Source of the DNA: an uncultured Fibrobacter sp.
Lineage (GTDB): Bacteria > Fibrobacterota > Fibrobacteria > Fibrobacterales > Fibrobacteraceae
Length of the DNA stretch: 38,011 nt
Direction of reading: 5' to 3'
NCBI GenBank assembly: GCA_934691725.1
Contig: CAKUTF010000028.1
Location: 1 to 38,011 of the forward strand
Positions 30,537 to 38,011 of the stretch are shown piece by piece. The notes beneath the pieces were generated by a model that was given only the letters and a program-made list of their open reading frames with translations, did not search any database and was not told the DNA's origin. The translations under genes and the position numbers were made by a program. Numbering within the stretch: the first letter of the stretch is position 1; each line of letters starts with the position of its first letter.

Positions 30537-31184
30537 TTACTTTGTGCCAAAAATTCTGTCTCCGGCATCGCCAAGGCCCGGGCAGATATAGGCGGCTTCG
30601 TTCAACTCGCGGTCGAGATGCCCGACATAGATTTGCACATCGGGGTGAGCTTCGTGAAGGCGCTTCAGGCCTTCTGGGGCTGCGATAATGCACATGAACT
30701 TGATTTTTTTTCCGCCATGTTTCTTGATCATCGTAATGGCGTCAACAGCGGAACCTCCGGTGGCGAGCATCGGGTCGGTGACAACGATGACGCGTTCTTC
30801 GATGGGACTTGGAAGCTTGCAGTAGTATTCGACGGGTTCGTGGGTGACTTCGTTCCGGTAAAGTCCGATGTGTCCGACCTTTGCCGAAGGCACTAGAGCC
30901 TGGACGCCTGAAATCATTCCGAGGCCCGCGCGGAGAATCGGAACCAGGGCGAGCTTTCTTCCGGCAAGCATCGGTGTGCTGCACTTTTCAATCGGCGTTT
31001 CGATTTCCACGTCCTTGAGAGGCAAGTCTTCAAGCGCTTCGAAGCCTTCGAGCATGGCGATTTCTTCGACCAGCTTGCGGAAAACGTTGGTGCCCGTTTT
31101 CTTGTCGCGCAAGAGGGAAATCTTGTGCTGTATCAATGGATGCGTAAAGATGGTGATGTTTTCGGTGTGTTCAAAATTTTGCAT
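30537..31184 (-). CDS. upp: Uracil phosphoribosyltransferase
   Basis: Upp makes UMP from uracil and PRPP in pyrimidine salvage. The 215-residue protein shows THPLIQHKISLLRDKKTG, LVPILRAGLGM, the PRPP loop VTDPMLATGGSA, and the C-terminal YICPGLGDAGDRIFGTK. It follows uraA by 21 bases on the same strand, so uptake and conversion of uracil are made together. Confidence 0.97.
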   Translation of the reverse strand: MQNFEHTENITIFTHPLIQHKISLLRDKKTGTNVFRKLVEEIAMLEGFEALEDLPLKDVEIETPIEKCSTPMLAGRKLALVPILRAGLGMISGVQALVPSAKVGHIGLYRNEVTHEPVEYYCKLPSPIEERVIVVTDPMLATGGSAVDAITMIKKHGGKKIKFMCIIAAPEGLKRLHEAHPDVQIYVGHLDRELNEAAYICPGLGDAGDRIFGTK

Positions 31185-31205
31185 GGCATTTCCTTTTTTG
31201 ACGTT

Positions 31206-32582
31206 TTAAAACTGTTCCTCTTCGAACTTTTCGCCGGAGAGCATAGCGTTTACGATGATGCCGAGGATGAGCGAAGCGGCGATGCTTGTGAGCGTGACCG
31301 CTCCGACGGTAATCGTTAATCCGCCGATTCCCGAGATGAAAATGGTCGAGGCGACAAAGAGGTTGCGGTTCCTGTCTAGATTGACGCGCTGGAGCATTTT
31401 GAGACCGGAAACGGCGATGAATCCGTAAAGCGCGACGCAGACTCCGCCCATGACGCAGGCGGGAATTGAATCGACAAAGGCGACTAGCGGAGTAATAAAC
31501 GAGAACAGAATGCAACCGATAGCCGCGGCAAAGATGGTAATCGTCGAAGCGTTACCGGTGATAGCGACACAGGCGATGGATTCTCCGTAAGTTGTATTGG
31601 GACAGCCGCCGAAAAATGCTCCGACAAAGGATCCGACTCCGTCTCCGCGGAGCGTCCTGGAAAGTCCCGGTTTTTTGAGCAGATCCTTGTTGATGATGGT
31701 GGAAAGGTTCTTGTGGTCTGCGACATGTTCCGCGAAGACGACAAATGCGACAGGCGTATAGGCGACAAAAATTGTCGCGATGTATGTGGCGTTCAGTTCG
31801 GAAATCCCCTGGAATGCATGGATGAAGACAAAGTCGGGAACGCTGAGAATCGAGGAAAGCGAAAAACTTCCTCCGGCGAGCATGTATTTTCCAAAGATGG
31901 AAAAGTCGATGACGCGGAACGATTCGATGCCCGAACAGTATCCGATGACGGTGAAGAGGGCGGCAACCGCATATCCGGCGAGGATCCCCAGGATGAAGGG
32001 GATAAGCTTTGCCATTTTCTTTCCGTATGTGGAGCAGAGCATGGTGACAAAGAGCGTGACGATTCCGCAGAGAAGCGCGACATACGAGGGCGAGGCGGAT
32101 CCGTTTTGCGGAACGACATCGATGCGCATCAAGTCGGAAACCGCGTTCCGGGCGAGGCTAAGCCCGATGATGGCGACGGTCGGTCCGATGATGACCGCAG
32201 GCATGAGGCGGTTCAGCCAGCGAACGCCCGTGTACCGGATGACGATGGAGATAATCACATAGACAAGCCCGGCAAAAAAAGCCCCGATGATAAGCCCGAG
32301 CATTCCGAGGCTCATGGAAACGCCTCCGGCAAAGGCCGCGAACATGGAACCGATAAATGCAAAAGAGGAACCCAGGAAAACCGGACTCCTCCTTTTGGTG
32401 AAGAACAGATAGACAAGCGTGCCGACGCCTGCACCGAACATCGCCGTTGCCGGGGTCAGACCGTTTCCGACGATGGCTGGAACGGCAATGGTCGCTGCCA
32501 GGATGGCGAGCATCTGTTGGACAGCGAAGAAAACCAGCTGGACGAATTTTGGCTTGGAGGAGACTTCGTAGATTAGTTTCAT
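31206..32582 (-). CDS. uraA: Uracil:proton symporter
   Basis: A 458-residue inner-membrane permease of the NCS2 family that imports uracil. About 14 hydrophobic segments are visible. QQMLAILAATIAVP, FAEHVADHKNL with the conserved Glu, and GGCPNTTYGES are the family's substrate-site blocks. ATG 32582 is chosen because family similarity begins at KLIYEVSSKPK; a 29-codon upstream extension is unlikely. No attenuator or PyrR-type site is visible upstream. Confidence 0.94.
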   Translation of the reverse strand: MKLIYEVSSKPKFVQLVFFAVQQMLAILAATIAVPAIVGNGLTPATAMFGAGVGTLVYLFFTKRRSPVFLGSSFAFIGSMFAAFAGGVSMSLGMLGLIIGAFFAGLVYVIISIVIRYTGVRWLNRLMPAVIIGPTVAIIGLSLARNAVSDLMRIDVVPQNGSASPSYVALLCGIVTLFVTMLCSTYGKKMAKLIPFILGILAGYAVAALFTVIGYCSGIESFRVIDFSIFGKYMLAGGSFSLSSILSVPDFVFIHAFQGISELNATYIATIFVAYTPVAFVVFAEHVADHKNLSTIINKDLLKKPGLSRTLRGDGVGSFVGAFFGGCPNTTYGESIACVAITGNASTITIFAAAIGCILFSFITPLVAFVDSIPACVMGGVCVALYGFIAVSGLKMLQRVNLDRNRNLFVASTIFISGIGGLTITVGAVTLTSIAASLILGIIVNAMLSGEKFEEEQF

Positions 32583-32689
32583 AGAATTTCCGTGGAAAAG
32601 TTTTGGGAAATTATAGAAACAGAATCCAATCGAGGCAAGGAATGTTCGCTGTGGGAGCCGGGAAATCAAAGCGACATCTTTTAGAGAAT

Positions 32690-32824
32690 GTCTTTATAAG
32701 GAATCGCAGATGTCTATGTTTAGGGAGTAGGCTGCGGACGTCTATGCTTTTTAAAATGTCATTCCCTTGCTTGACAAGGGAATCTCGTCCGATAATGACT
32801 GTTAGCGAGCTTGCCGAGCTATGC
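32690..32824 (-). repeat. Composite intergenic repeat element, inverted copy
   Basis: Read on the minus strand, this gap has the same block order as 115-345: TAGCTCGGCAAGCTCGCTAAC, a REP-like hairpin GAGATTCCC-TTG-TCAAG-CAA-GGGAATGACAT (32757-32790), AGCATAGACGTCCGCAGCCTA, CTCCCTAA, and a final ATAGACATCTGCG. The rest of the uraA-lrgB gap shows no gene. Confidence 0.7.
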
Positions 32825-32872
32825 CCAGTACATATGAAAACAGGTTCTTAAAATGCCGCGTAATGAAAAAAT

Positions 32873-32888
32873 CGTACAAATTTGTACG
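32873..32888. terminator. 16-bp palindrome, possible terminator of lrgAB
   Basis: CGTACAAATTTGTACG is a perfect palindrome 20 bases after the lrgB stop. On the minus strand it is followed by ATTTTTTC, so it can act as an AU-rich terminator; it could also be a protein site. Confidence 0.5.
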
Positions 32889-32907
32889 AAACGAACAGTT
32901 GAAACTT

Positions 32908-33603
32908 TTAAGCGTTCAAAAAATGCAGCAGGACCGGAACTAGGATCGATGTGAGAATTCCGGCAACCCCGATGGCTAGCGAACTCATTGCGCCCTGGAC
33001 TTCTCCCATTTCGAGCGCTTTCGCAGTCCCGATTGCATGAGATGCGGTTCCGATGGCGACTCCCTGGGCGACGGGATGCTTAATCCGAAAAATTTTGCAG
33101 ACGAGCGGGGCGACAACTCCACCTGTGATTCCCGTGATGACGATGGCTGCTATGGTGATGGCGGGAACCGCCCCGATTTCATTGGAAAGTTCGATTCCCA
33201 TCGGGATGGTGATGGATTTCGGGAGAAGGGAAATTTTTAGCGTCGGTGATATTTCGAGAAGTTCCGCAAAGAACATGATGAGGACGAACGAGGTGAAGCA
33301 TCCGACGAGAATCCCGACGACAATCGGAATGAAATTTTTCTTGAGGCTATCGAGTTGCCTGTAAAGGGGAACGGCCAGCACGGCGGTTACCGGCGCAAGA
33401 AAGACGGCGATGTAATCTCCGCCGATGTTGTAAGTCTCTAGATCGATTCCGGTGAGGAGTAGAAATCCGATGATGAGGATGCTTGCGACAAGCATCGGGT
33501 TGCAGATGGCGAACTTGAACTTTCGGCTGAGAAAGATGCCTGTTTCGTAAGCGACAATCGTGAGGACGATCCCGAAAAACGGCGTGTTCAAAACTTCATT
33601 CAT
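32908..33603 (-). CDS. lrgB: LrgB/CidB family membrane protein
   Basis: A 231-residue membrane protein with about seven hydrophobic segments. LLPKSITIPMGIELSNEIG, TGITGGVVAPLVC and the closing VAIGTASHAIGTAKALEMGE, with AMSSLAIGVAGI, are the LrgB family blocks. LrgAB/CidAB proteins affect murein hydrolase activity in Staphylococcus, and in other bacteria and plants related proteins move pyruvate or glycolate. The start overlaps lrgA by eight bases. Confidence 0.92.
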   Translation of the reverse strand: MNEVLNTPFFGIVLTIVAYETGIFLSRKFKFAICNPMLVASILIIGFLLLTGIDLETYNIGGDYIAVFLAPVTAVLAVPLYRQLDSLKKNFIPIVVGILVGCFTSFVLIMFFAELLEISPTLKISLLPKSITIPMGIELSNEIGAVPAITIAAIVITGITGGVVAPLVCKIFRIKHPVAQGVAIGTASHAIGTAKALEMGEVQGAMSSLAIGVAGILTSILVPVLLHFLNA

Positions 33604-33961
33604 GGTGTTTCCTCTTTTCTGAACGTTCGACCAAAAATTCGGTGACCTTTCCGGTGACGGCCATTGTCAGGATGGTGGCGCCGATGCAGAGCAAAATGAG
33701 GACCAGGATGTTTCCCTTGAGAATTCCGTAGATGGCGAGAATCCCGATGCTCGGAGGCAAAAAGAAAAAAGGCAGGCGTTTGAGGAAAAAGTTGGACATC
33801 TCCGCGATTTGATCGACCTTGACGATTTTCGTACAAAGTAACAGGAAGAGAATCAGCATGGCGGTGATGTTGCTCGGTAGCGGAAATCCGCAGACCCGGT
33901 GAAAAAAATCTCCGATGAAGCAGACGGAGAGAATCAGGGCTAATTGAAGTAAAAGTCTCAT
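33596..33961 (-). CDS. lrgA: LrgA/CidA family holin-like protein
   Basis: A 121-residue protein with four membrane helices. FPLPSNITAMLILFLLL (the LPGSIVGMLLLF-type family block), LKRLPFFFLPPSIGIL and the charged C-terminal RSEKRKHHE match the holin-like LrgA/CidA family. It is the first gene of the pair and partner of lrgB. No dedicated regulator gene (LytSR type) is nearby. Confidence 0.9.
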   Translation of the reverse strand: MRLLLQLALILSVCFIGDFFHRVCGFPLPSNITAMLILFLLLCTKIVKVDQIAEMSNFFLKRLPFFFLPPSIGILAIYGILKGNILVLILLCIGATILTMAVTGKVTEFLVERSEKRKHHE

Positions 33962-34041
33962 CGCGGCGGCAAAGATAGCAACTTGGATGCGAAAAAAATC
34001 TAAATTTTCTGCACCGCCAGATGTCGTATTTCTGGGGAACC

Positions 34042-34056
34042 GGGCGAGAACCGCCC
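34042..34056 (+). promoter_or_regulatory. Hairpin next to the thrS ribosome-binding site
   Basis: GGGCG-AGAAC-CGCCC is a perfect 5-bp stem ending two bases before the SD (AAAAGG, 34059-34064). It could modulate initiation. No T-box is seen. Confidence 0.35.
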
Positions 34057-34071
34057 ATAAAAGGATTTATC

Positions 34072-36009
34072 ATGTCTCAAATCGAATTGACCTTTCCCGA
34101 TGGCTCCGTACGTTCCGTAGCATCGGGTATCACCGGCAAGGAAATCGCAGAGGGAATTTCCCAGGGGCTCGCGCGCAAGGCTCTAGGCGTAAAGCTCGGC
34201 GACAAGGTTCTAGACCTTTCCCGTCCGCTCACCGAGAGCGGGAGCATCCGGATTATCACGCCTTCGAATGACGATCCCGATGCGCTCATGCTGTTGCGCC
34301 ATTCCTGCAGCCACGTTCTCGCGGAAGCGATTTGCGATCTGTTCCCGGGAACGAAGCTCGCCTATGGTCCGGCGATTGAAAAGGGTTTCTATTACGATTT
34401 GATGACGCCGACACCGCTCAAGGAAGAGGACTTTCCGAAAATCGAAAAGCGGATGAAGGAAATCATCCAGGAAGACCGTCCGTTCACCCGTATCGAAGTT
34501 TCCGCCGAAGAAGGCCTCAAGCGCACCGAAGGCGACAAGTACAAGCACGACAACGCCGAGCGCGCGATTGAACGCGAAGGCAAGGACTGCAAGATTAGTT
34601 TCTATGTAACGGGCGAACCGGGGAAGAACTGGGAAGACCTCTGCGCGGGTCCCCATGTCCCCAGCACGGGAAAGCTCAAGTGCTTCAAGATCCTCTCGCT
34701 TGCGGGCGCCTATTGGCACGGTGACCAGAAGTCCGATCAGCTGACGCGTGTCTATGGGACATGCTTTGCAGACAAGGACGGTCTCGCTACATACGTGAAA
34801 TTCCTGGAAGAAGCCGCCAAGCGCGACCACCGGAAAATCGGCAAGGAAATGGACCTCTACCACATCGAGGATCATTCGCCCGGCATGGTGTTCTGGCATC
34901 CGAAGGGAACGAAGATGGTGAACGCGCTCAAGGACTACATCCGCGGGAAAATCGATCACCGGGGCTACTTGGAAGTCATCACGCCGGAAATCGTGAACAA
35001 GGTTCTGTGGATAAAGTCCGGCCATGCGGACAAGTACAACGAGAACATGTTCAAGACGCTCGCCGGCGATGTGGAAATGGCCGTGAAGCCGATGAATTGC
35101 CCGTGCCACATTTTGATTTTCAATTCCCAGCTGCGGAGTTGGCGCGATCTTCCGATGCGTCTCGCCGAGTTCGGCAAGTGCCACCGCTACGAGCCTGCGG
35201 GAACGATGCACGGGCTGATGCGCGTCCGCGGATTTGTGCAGGACGATGCGCACATCTTCTGTACCGAAGACCAGATTGCGAGCGAAGTCGCGGACTTCTG
35301 TCACCTGGTAAAGGAAATCTATCATGATTTCGGATTCGACGATGTGAAGGTGAAGTTCTCGACCCGTCCGGCAAAGCGCGTGGGAAGCGATGAAATCTGG
35401 GACAAGGCCGAAGCGGCTCTCGCCGAAGCGACAAAGCTCGCCGGGCTCGATTATGTGCTGAATCCGGGAGAAGGCGCATTTTACGGTCCGAAGCTCGAAT
35501 TTACGCTGAAGGATTCCCTCGGACGCGACTGGCAGTGCGGAACGATTCAGGTGGATTTCAATTTGCCGCAGCGTCTCGGCGCGGAATATGTCGGCAAGGA
35601 TAACCAGAAGCACATCCCGGTGATGCTCCACCGCGCAGCGGTCGGCTCCATCGAGCGGTTCCTCGGCATCCTCATCGAGGAATACATGGGAGATTTCCCG
35701 CTGTGGCTTGCGCCAGTGCAGGCGCGCGTGCTTCCGATTTCCGAAAAGTTCGTCGATTACGCAAACCGGGTGAAGCGCGAACTCGAAGCGTCCGGCGTCC
35801 GCGTGGAAGTCGATGAATCGAACGAGAAGCTCGGCTACAAGATTCGCCAATGCGAACTCCAGAAGGTGCCGTACCTGCTCATCGTCGGCGAAAAGGAAGT
35901 GACAGAAAATGTCATATCCGTCCGCAAGCGCAAGGAAGGCGACAAGGGCCAGATGACCGTTGCGGACTTCCTCAAGATGACCGAGGATGACCGGAAGGTA
36001 GTGAGGTAA
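34072..36009 (+). CDS. thrS: Threonyl-tRNA synthetase
   Basis: ThrRS charges tRNA-Thr and is essential. The 645 residues show an N-terminal TGS domain (1-62), the editing domain with RHSCSHVLAEAI and CAGPHVPSTG, and the class II core with MNCPCHILIFN, RYEPAGTMHGLMRVRGFVQDD (two adjoining motif-2 pieces) and zinc ligands Cys and His, then an anticodon-binding domain. The ATG at 34072 has AAAAGG seven bases before; an upstream in-frame ATG 17 codons earlier would cover the leader hairpin and lacks family similarity. Confidence 0.97.
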   Translation: MSQIELTFPDGSVRSVASGITGKEIAEGISQGLARKALGVKLGDKVLDLSRPLTESGSIRIITPSNDDPDALMLLRHSCSHVLAEAICDLFPGTKLAYGPAIEKGFYYDLMTPTPLKEEDFPKIEKRMKEIIQEDRPFTRIEVSAEEGLKRTEGDKYKHDNAERAIEREGKDCKISFYVTGEPGKNWEDLCAGPHVPSTGKLKCFKILSLAGAYWHGDQKSDQLTRVYGTCFADKDGLATYVKFLEEAAKRDHRKIGKEMDLYHIEDHSPGMVFWHPKGTKMVNALKDYIRGKIDHRGYLEVITPEIVNKVLWIKSGHADKYNENMFKTLAGDVEMAVKPMNCPCHILIFNSQLRSWRDLPMRLAEFGKCHRYEPAGTMHGLMRVRGFVQDDAHIFCTEDQIASEVADFCHLVKEIYHDFGFDDVKVKFSTRPAKRVGSDEIWDKAEAALAEATKLAGLDYVLNPGEGAFYGPKLEFTLKDSLGRDWQCGTIQVDFNLPQRLGAEYVGKDNQKHIPVMLHRAAVGSIERFLGILIEEYMGDFPLWLAPVQARVLPISEKFVDYANRVKRELEASGVRVEVDESNEKLGYKIRQCELQKVPYLLIVGEKEVTENVISVRKRKEGDKGQMTVADFLKMTEDDRKVVR

Positions 36010-36032
36010 AAACGCATGCTCAAAAGGCTTTT

Positions 36033-36167
36033 ATGAAATATTTGTTCCGTCTTCTATGGCTTGCAATAGAAGACGGAACAGCCTTTTATCCTTGTGATAT
36101 TTCCTCATACACGACTTTTGAATTTTGTCCATCCGTTAGCGACGACAATGGCCAGAGGTTACATTGA
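36033..36167 (+). pseudogene. 5' part of a frameshifted surface-protein gene
   Basis: ATG 36033 has AAAAGG six bases upstream and opens a 44-codon frame that starts MKYLFRLLWLAIEDGTAFYP, a signal-like start, and continues to CPSVSDDNGQRLH before a TGA. At the end of this frame, moving back one base gives QRL-TLTATVNCPKD and joins the long frame that follows. A missing A in TTA(A)CATTG explains the break. The joined protein would have a start, an SD and a hydrophobic N-terminus, all of which the downstream frame lacks. It may be a real mutation or a sequencing error. Confidence 0.6.
36043..36080. repeat. Perfect 15-bp inverted repeat
   Basis: TGTTCCGTCTTCTAT and ATAGAAGACGGAACA flank GGCTTGCA. 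An outer pair AAAAGGCT (36022-36029) and AGCCTTTT (36080-36087) can also pair. It lies between thrS and the AT-rich gene, just after the ATG at 36033, so it is either a thrS terminator-like structure or a translation-blocking hairpin. Confidence 0.8.
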
Positions 36168-37303
36168 CAGCAACCGTTAATTGCCCAAAAGATACATGGT
36201 TCCATTCATTTACGGGTTACACAATTGATTGGGATGATAAAAATGATTCTTCCCCAGATCCCGTTTTATATGACAAGGTTTTGTCAGATTATCGAAAATG
36301 TATCAGTGAAAAAAATGCTGCATGTGGAAATGTTGAAAATTCTGATTATAGAAATCAATTAACAGCAACTAAAACTTTCACAAGAACTCATACTTATAAA
36401 GACAAGGAATCCCATCATCTAAAGATTTCGTTCACTCTTCTTCAAAACAAAAATACTTATTCGTCTAATGCATGTGGTTCTAGTCATGCTACAGTGGCCA
36501 CAAAAGAGAAAAGACTTTCGACAACAATCAATGCAACGCCGATGAGTTACTGCGCAATTCCAAAAGGTTATATTTTGTTTGCGACAGAAAATATTTCTAT
36601 AAATGATAGAGTTGCCTATCCTGACAAAGAAAAGTCTTCTGTTGTATGTAAAGTTGGAGCTGAAAATAACATAACAGTTGGTGTAAAAGGCTTTGTGGAT
36701 GAAATTCATGCCAATGGAAATGCGATATTACGAAACTATTCTAAAGTATCTACAGGTGTATGGGCCAAAACAATTGAAGCTCAAAACGGAGCTGAATATG
36801 CAAGAAAAGGAAACTCTACGAATTTTTTGTACAATAAAAGCATTGACTCTATAGCATTTGCGAACATTTCTGAGTTTATCGAAAATGGAAAAATAAAAAC
36901 TTACGAACCTGGCATTTATGGGGATGTCACTATACGAAGAGATGGAACATTGGTTTTAAAAAGCGCAGGTGTTTATTTTTTCAAAAGCCTCCGTTTTGAA
37001 CCAGGTAGCATTCTAAAATTAAATAGCACTAATAACACGGAACTTTATACACAAGAATTCAATTTTAGTGGGGCTGTAATTGGAGCAAAAGCTGCAAATT
37101 TTCTTGTCGGTGTTCTTGGCTCAACAGGAACTTATGTTGACAACGGATTCACAGGTTCTATTTGGGCTCCGAGGTCAAGAATGGTTATCGGACAATTCCA
37201 CCATAAAACATTTAATGGCTCTTTTATGGCAAAGGAATTTTTTGTCCCACAAGATACAAAAGTTAACTATGTTCAATTCAATAAAAATGGAGCTTGCAAA
37301 TGA
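36164..37303 (+). CDS. AT-rich predicted surface protein, N-terminus lost to a frameshift
   Basis: A 379-residue frame of unknown function that begins at a poor TTG without SD. Its true start is probably the fragment at 36033 in another frame. It is cysteine-rich (CPKD, CISEK, ACGN, YCAIP, VCKV). The C-terminal half (about 180-370) has the rhythm of beta-helix or adhesin-like surface proteins: GNAILRNYSKVSTGVW, PGIYGDVTIRRDGTLVLKSA, FTGSIWAPRSRMVIGQ and NGSFMAKEFFVPQDTKV, similar to the DUF7305-type segment seen in pilus-associated proteins; the comparison is from memory. GC is about 35 percent against roughly half in neighbouring genes, a sign of transfer. The next gene overlaps its stop. 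Confidence 0.6.
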   Translation: MTATVNCPKDTWFHSFTGYTIDWDDKNDSSPDPVLYDKVLSDYRKCISEKNAACGNVENSDYRNQLTATKTFTRTHTYKDKESHHLKISFTLLQNKNTYSSNACGSSHATVATKEKRLSTTINATPMSYCAIPKGYILFATENISINDRVAYPDKEKSSVVCKVGAENNITVGVKGFVDEIHANGNAILRNYSKVSTGVWAKTIEAQNGAEYARKGNSTNFLYNKSIDSIAFANISEFIENGKIKTYEPGIYGDVTIRRDGTLVLKSAGVYFFKSLRFEPGSILKLNSTNNTELYTQEFNFSGAVIGAKAANFLVGVLGSTGTYVDNGFTGSIWAPRSRMVIGQFHHKTFNGSFMAKEFFVPQDTKVNYVQFNKNGACK

Positions 37304-37875
37304 AATCTATAAAATGTCTTTTTTTTGTTTTTCTTCCTTTTTTATCTATCGCATGCACTGGCGACAACTCTTCTAATGCAAGCAATGAAAAACAAGCTCC
37401 TTTACAATTGAATGAAAACTGCAGTGAATTCAAAAAGGATTCCTCATTGTGGAAAGCAATCCAAGATTCCAATTTAACCAAATTAAAAAGTAGCCTGAAA
37501 AATTGCGCTTCCCTAAATATAAGTCTGTATGACACAACTCTGCATGCCGACCAGTTCGTTATGCTGGATTTGATTTGGAACCAAAGCGACGATGCGGATT
37601 CTATAATTTATTACTTAATCGATAATGGAATGGATTCGGTGGCCAAAAATCTTGAAAACGGCTTTGCTACAGAAGCTATGTGGGCTGGAGATACAAATCT
37701 TGTACGCTATGCGATGAGTAAAGGATACCCTATAAATGGGGAAACGGTTTACCGTGCCATTGTACAAGGGGCGGAAGGGCGATTAGGCAGTAAAATAGCA
37801 AAAAAATGGTATCATGAATTGTTGCCTTTGATTTTGAATGTAGATAGGATTAGGCAAAGCGAGAATATACTATAA
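37300..37875 (+). CDS. Predicted lipoprotein of unknown function
   Basis: A 191-residue protein. The signal MKSIKCLFFVFLPFLSIAC ends in a lipobox (LSIAC), so it is probably lipidated. The region about 110-150 (LIDNGMDSVAKNLENGFATE, AMWAGDTNLVRYAMSKGYPIN) looks like one or two ankyrin-type units. ATG 37300 overlaps the previous stop as ATGA and has GGAG seven bases upstream, so it forms an operon with the frameshifted gene and shares its AT-rich composition. It ends eight bases before the transposase start, so its C-terminus may have been changed by the insertion. Confidence 0.65.
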   Translation: MKSIKCLFFVFLPFLSIACTGDNSSNASNEKQAPLQLNENCSEFKKDSSLWKAIQDSNLTKLKSSLKNCASLNISLYDTTLHADQFVMLDLIWNQSDDADSIIYYLIDNGMDSVAKNLENGFATEAMWAGDTNLVRYAMSKGYPINGETVYRAIVQGAEGRLGSKIAKKWYHELLPLILNVDRIRQSENIL

Positions 37876-37882
37876 TAACGTC

Positions 37883-38011
37883 ATGAAAGAAGCAAGGCAG
37901 AGGCGCAAGCCGTACCCGACGGACTTGACTGACGCGCAGTGGGCGGCGATAGAGCCGCTGTATTCGGGGATGCGGAACCGGAAGTGGAGCAAGCGCGAGC
38001 TGACGAACGCA
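37883..38011 (+). mobile_element. IS5-type transposase, N-terminal fragment
   Basis: ATG 37883 opens 43 codons that run off the window: KEARQRRKPYPTDLTDAQWA, AIEPLYSGMRNRKWSKRELTN. YPTDLTDAQWAAIEPL is the N-terminal signature of IS5-family transposases (YPSDLTDEQWELI in others). The complementary C-terminal end is at bases 1-114 on the same strand. TATACT/TATAAT boxes lie just before the start codon. Confidence 0.88.

Noticed and set aside
31713..32576. A 287-codon plus-strand frame opposite uraA
   Set aside because: Charged, low-complexity translation without family motifs, lying fully over a clear uracil permease gene.
34210..35850. A 546-codon open frame on the minus strand opposite thrS
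   Set aside because: The plus strand encodes a complete threonyl-tRNA synthetase with all motifs; the antisense frame is a by-product of codon bias and shows no family features.

Overview
The window looks like chromosome from a Fibrobacter-type bacterium (phylum Fibrobacterota). The best marker is the first gene, a secreted GH16 lichenase with the circularly permuted fold known from Fibrobacter succinogenes. DNA of moderate GC in core genes and a recurring TATATT -10 element fit, but the assignment rests on remembered sequences and was not searched. The two edges carry the last 37 and the first 43 codons of an IS5-type transposase on the same strand, so the window may be a contig or segment bounded by two copies of one insertion sequence.

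Layout. 1-468: transposase end, then a repeat-rich intergenic stretch. 469-2723: lichenase overlapped by a regulator with two winged-helix domains. 2769-8195: a metal and redox block (DUF1007 protein, NicO permease, ZIP transporter, flavodoxin with two palindromic operators, a small one-helix membrane protein, and a P1B-type ATPase). 8196-8834: hairpins, two inverted REP-like elements and the remnant of an FGE-sulfatase-domain gene. 8835-17343: a tight four-gene operon of UvrD-like helicase, PD-(D/E)XK nuclease, type III Mod and type III Res. 17556-20062: purD-purE-DUF3108. 20176-22344: outer-membrane protein, Rpn-family nuclease, tRNA-Arg(CCG). 22381-24498 (minus): rimO and a SPOR lipoprotein. 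24705-30483: rpsU, yqeY, rpiA/FKBP (minus), phosphoesterase, rlmH, M32 carboxypeptidase, TtcA-like protein. 30537-32582 (minus): uraA-upp. 32908-33961 (minus): lrgA-lrgB. 34072-36009: thrS. 36033-37875: an AT-rich islet with a frameshifted surface-protein gene and a lipoprotein gene, ending against the second transposase.

How the genes work together. The strongest candidate for an undescribed system is the helicase-nuclease-Mod-Res operon. Its genes overlap or nearly touch, and the RecB/Cas4-like nuclease domain is divided between two polypeptides: the helicase C-terminus carries the first Cys and the motif-I His, and the next protein carries the D-DxK core and a CxxCxxxxxC cluster. This couples a RecB/AddAB-like DNA-degrading machine to a type III restriction-modification pair. 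The Mod target-recognition region is a sharply AT-rich insert, a sign of specificity exchange. The second candidate is the metal block, where a P1B ATPase without the CPx motif is paired with a tiny membrane protein resembling the PacL/DUF1490 or DUF6110 partners of such pumps, beside a flavodoxin controlled by a paired TTAGTC-TT-GACTAA operator.
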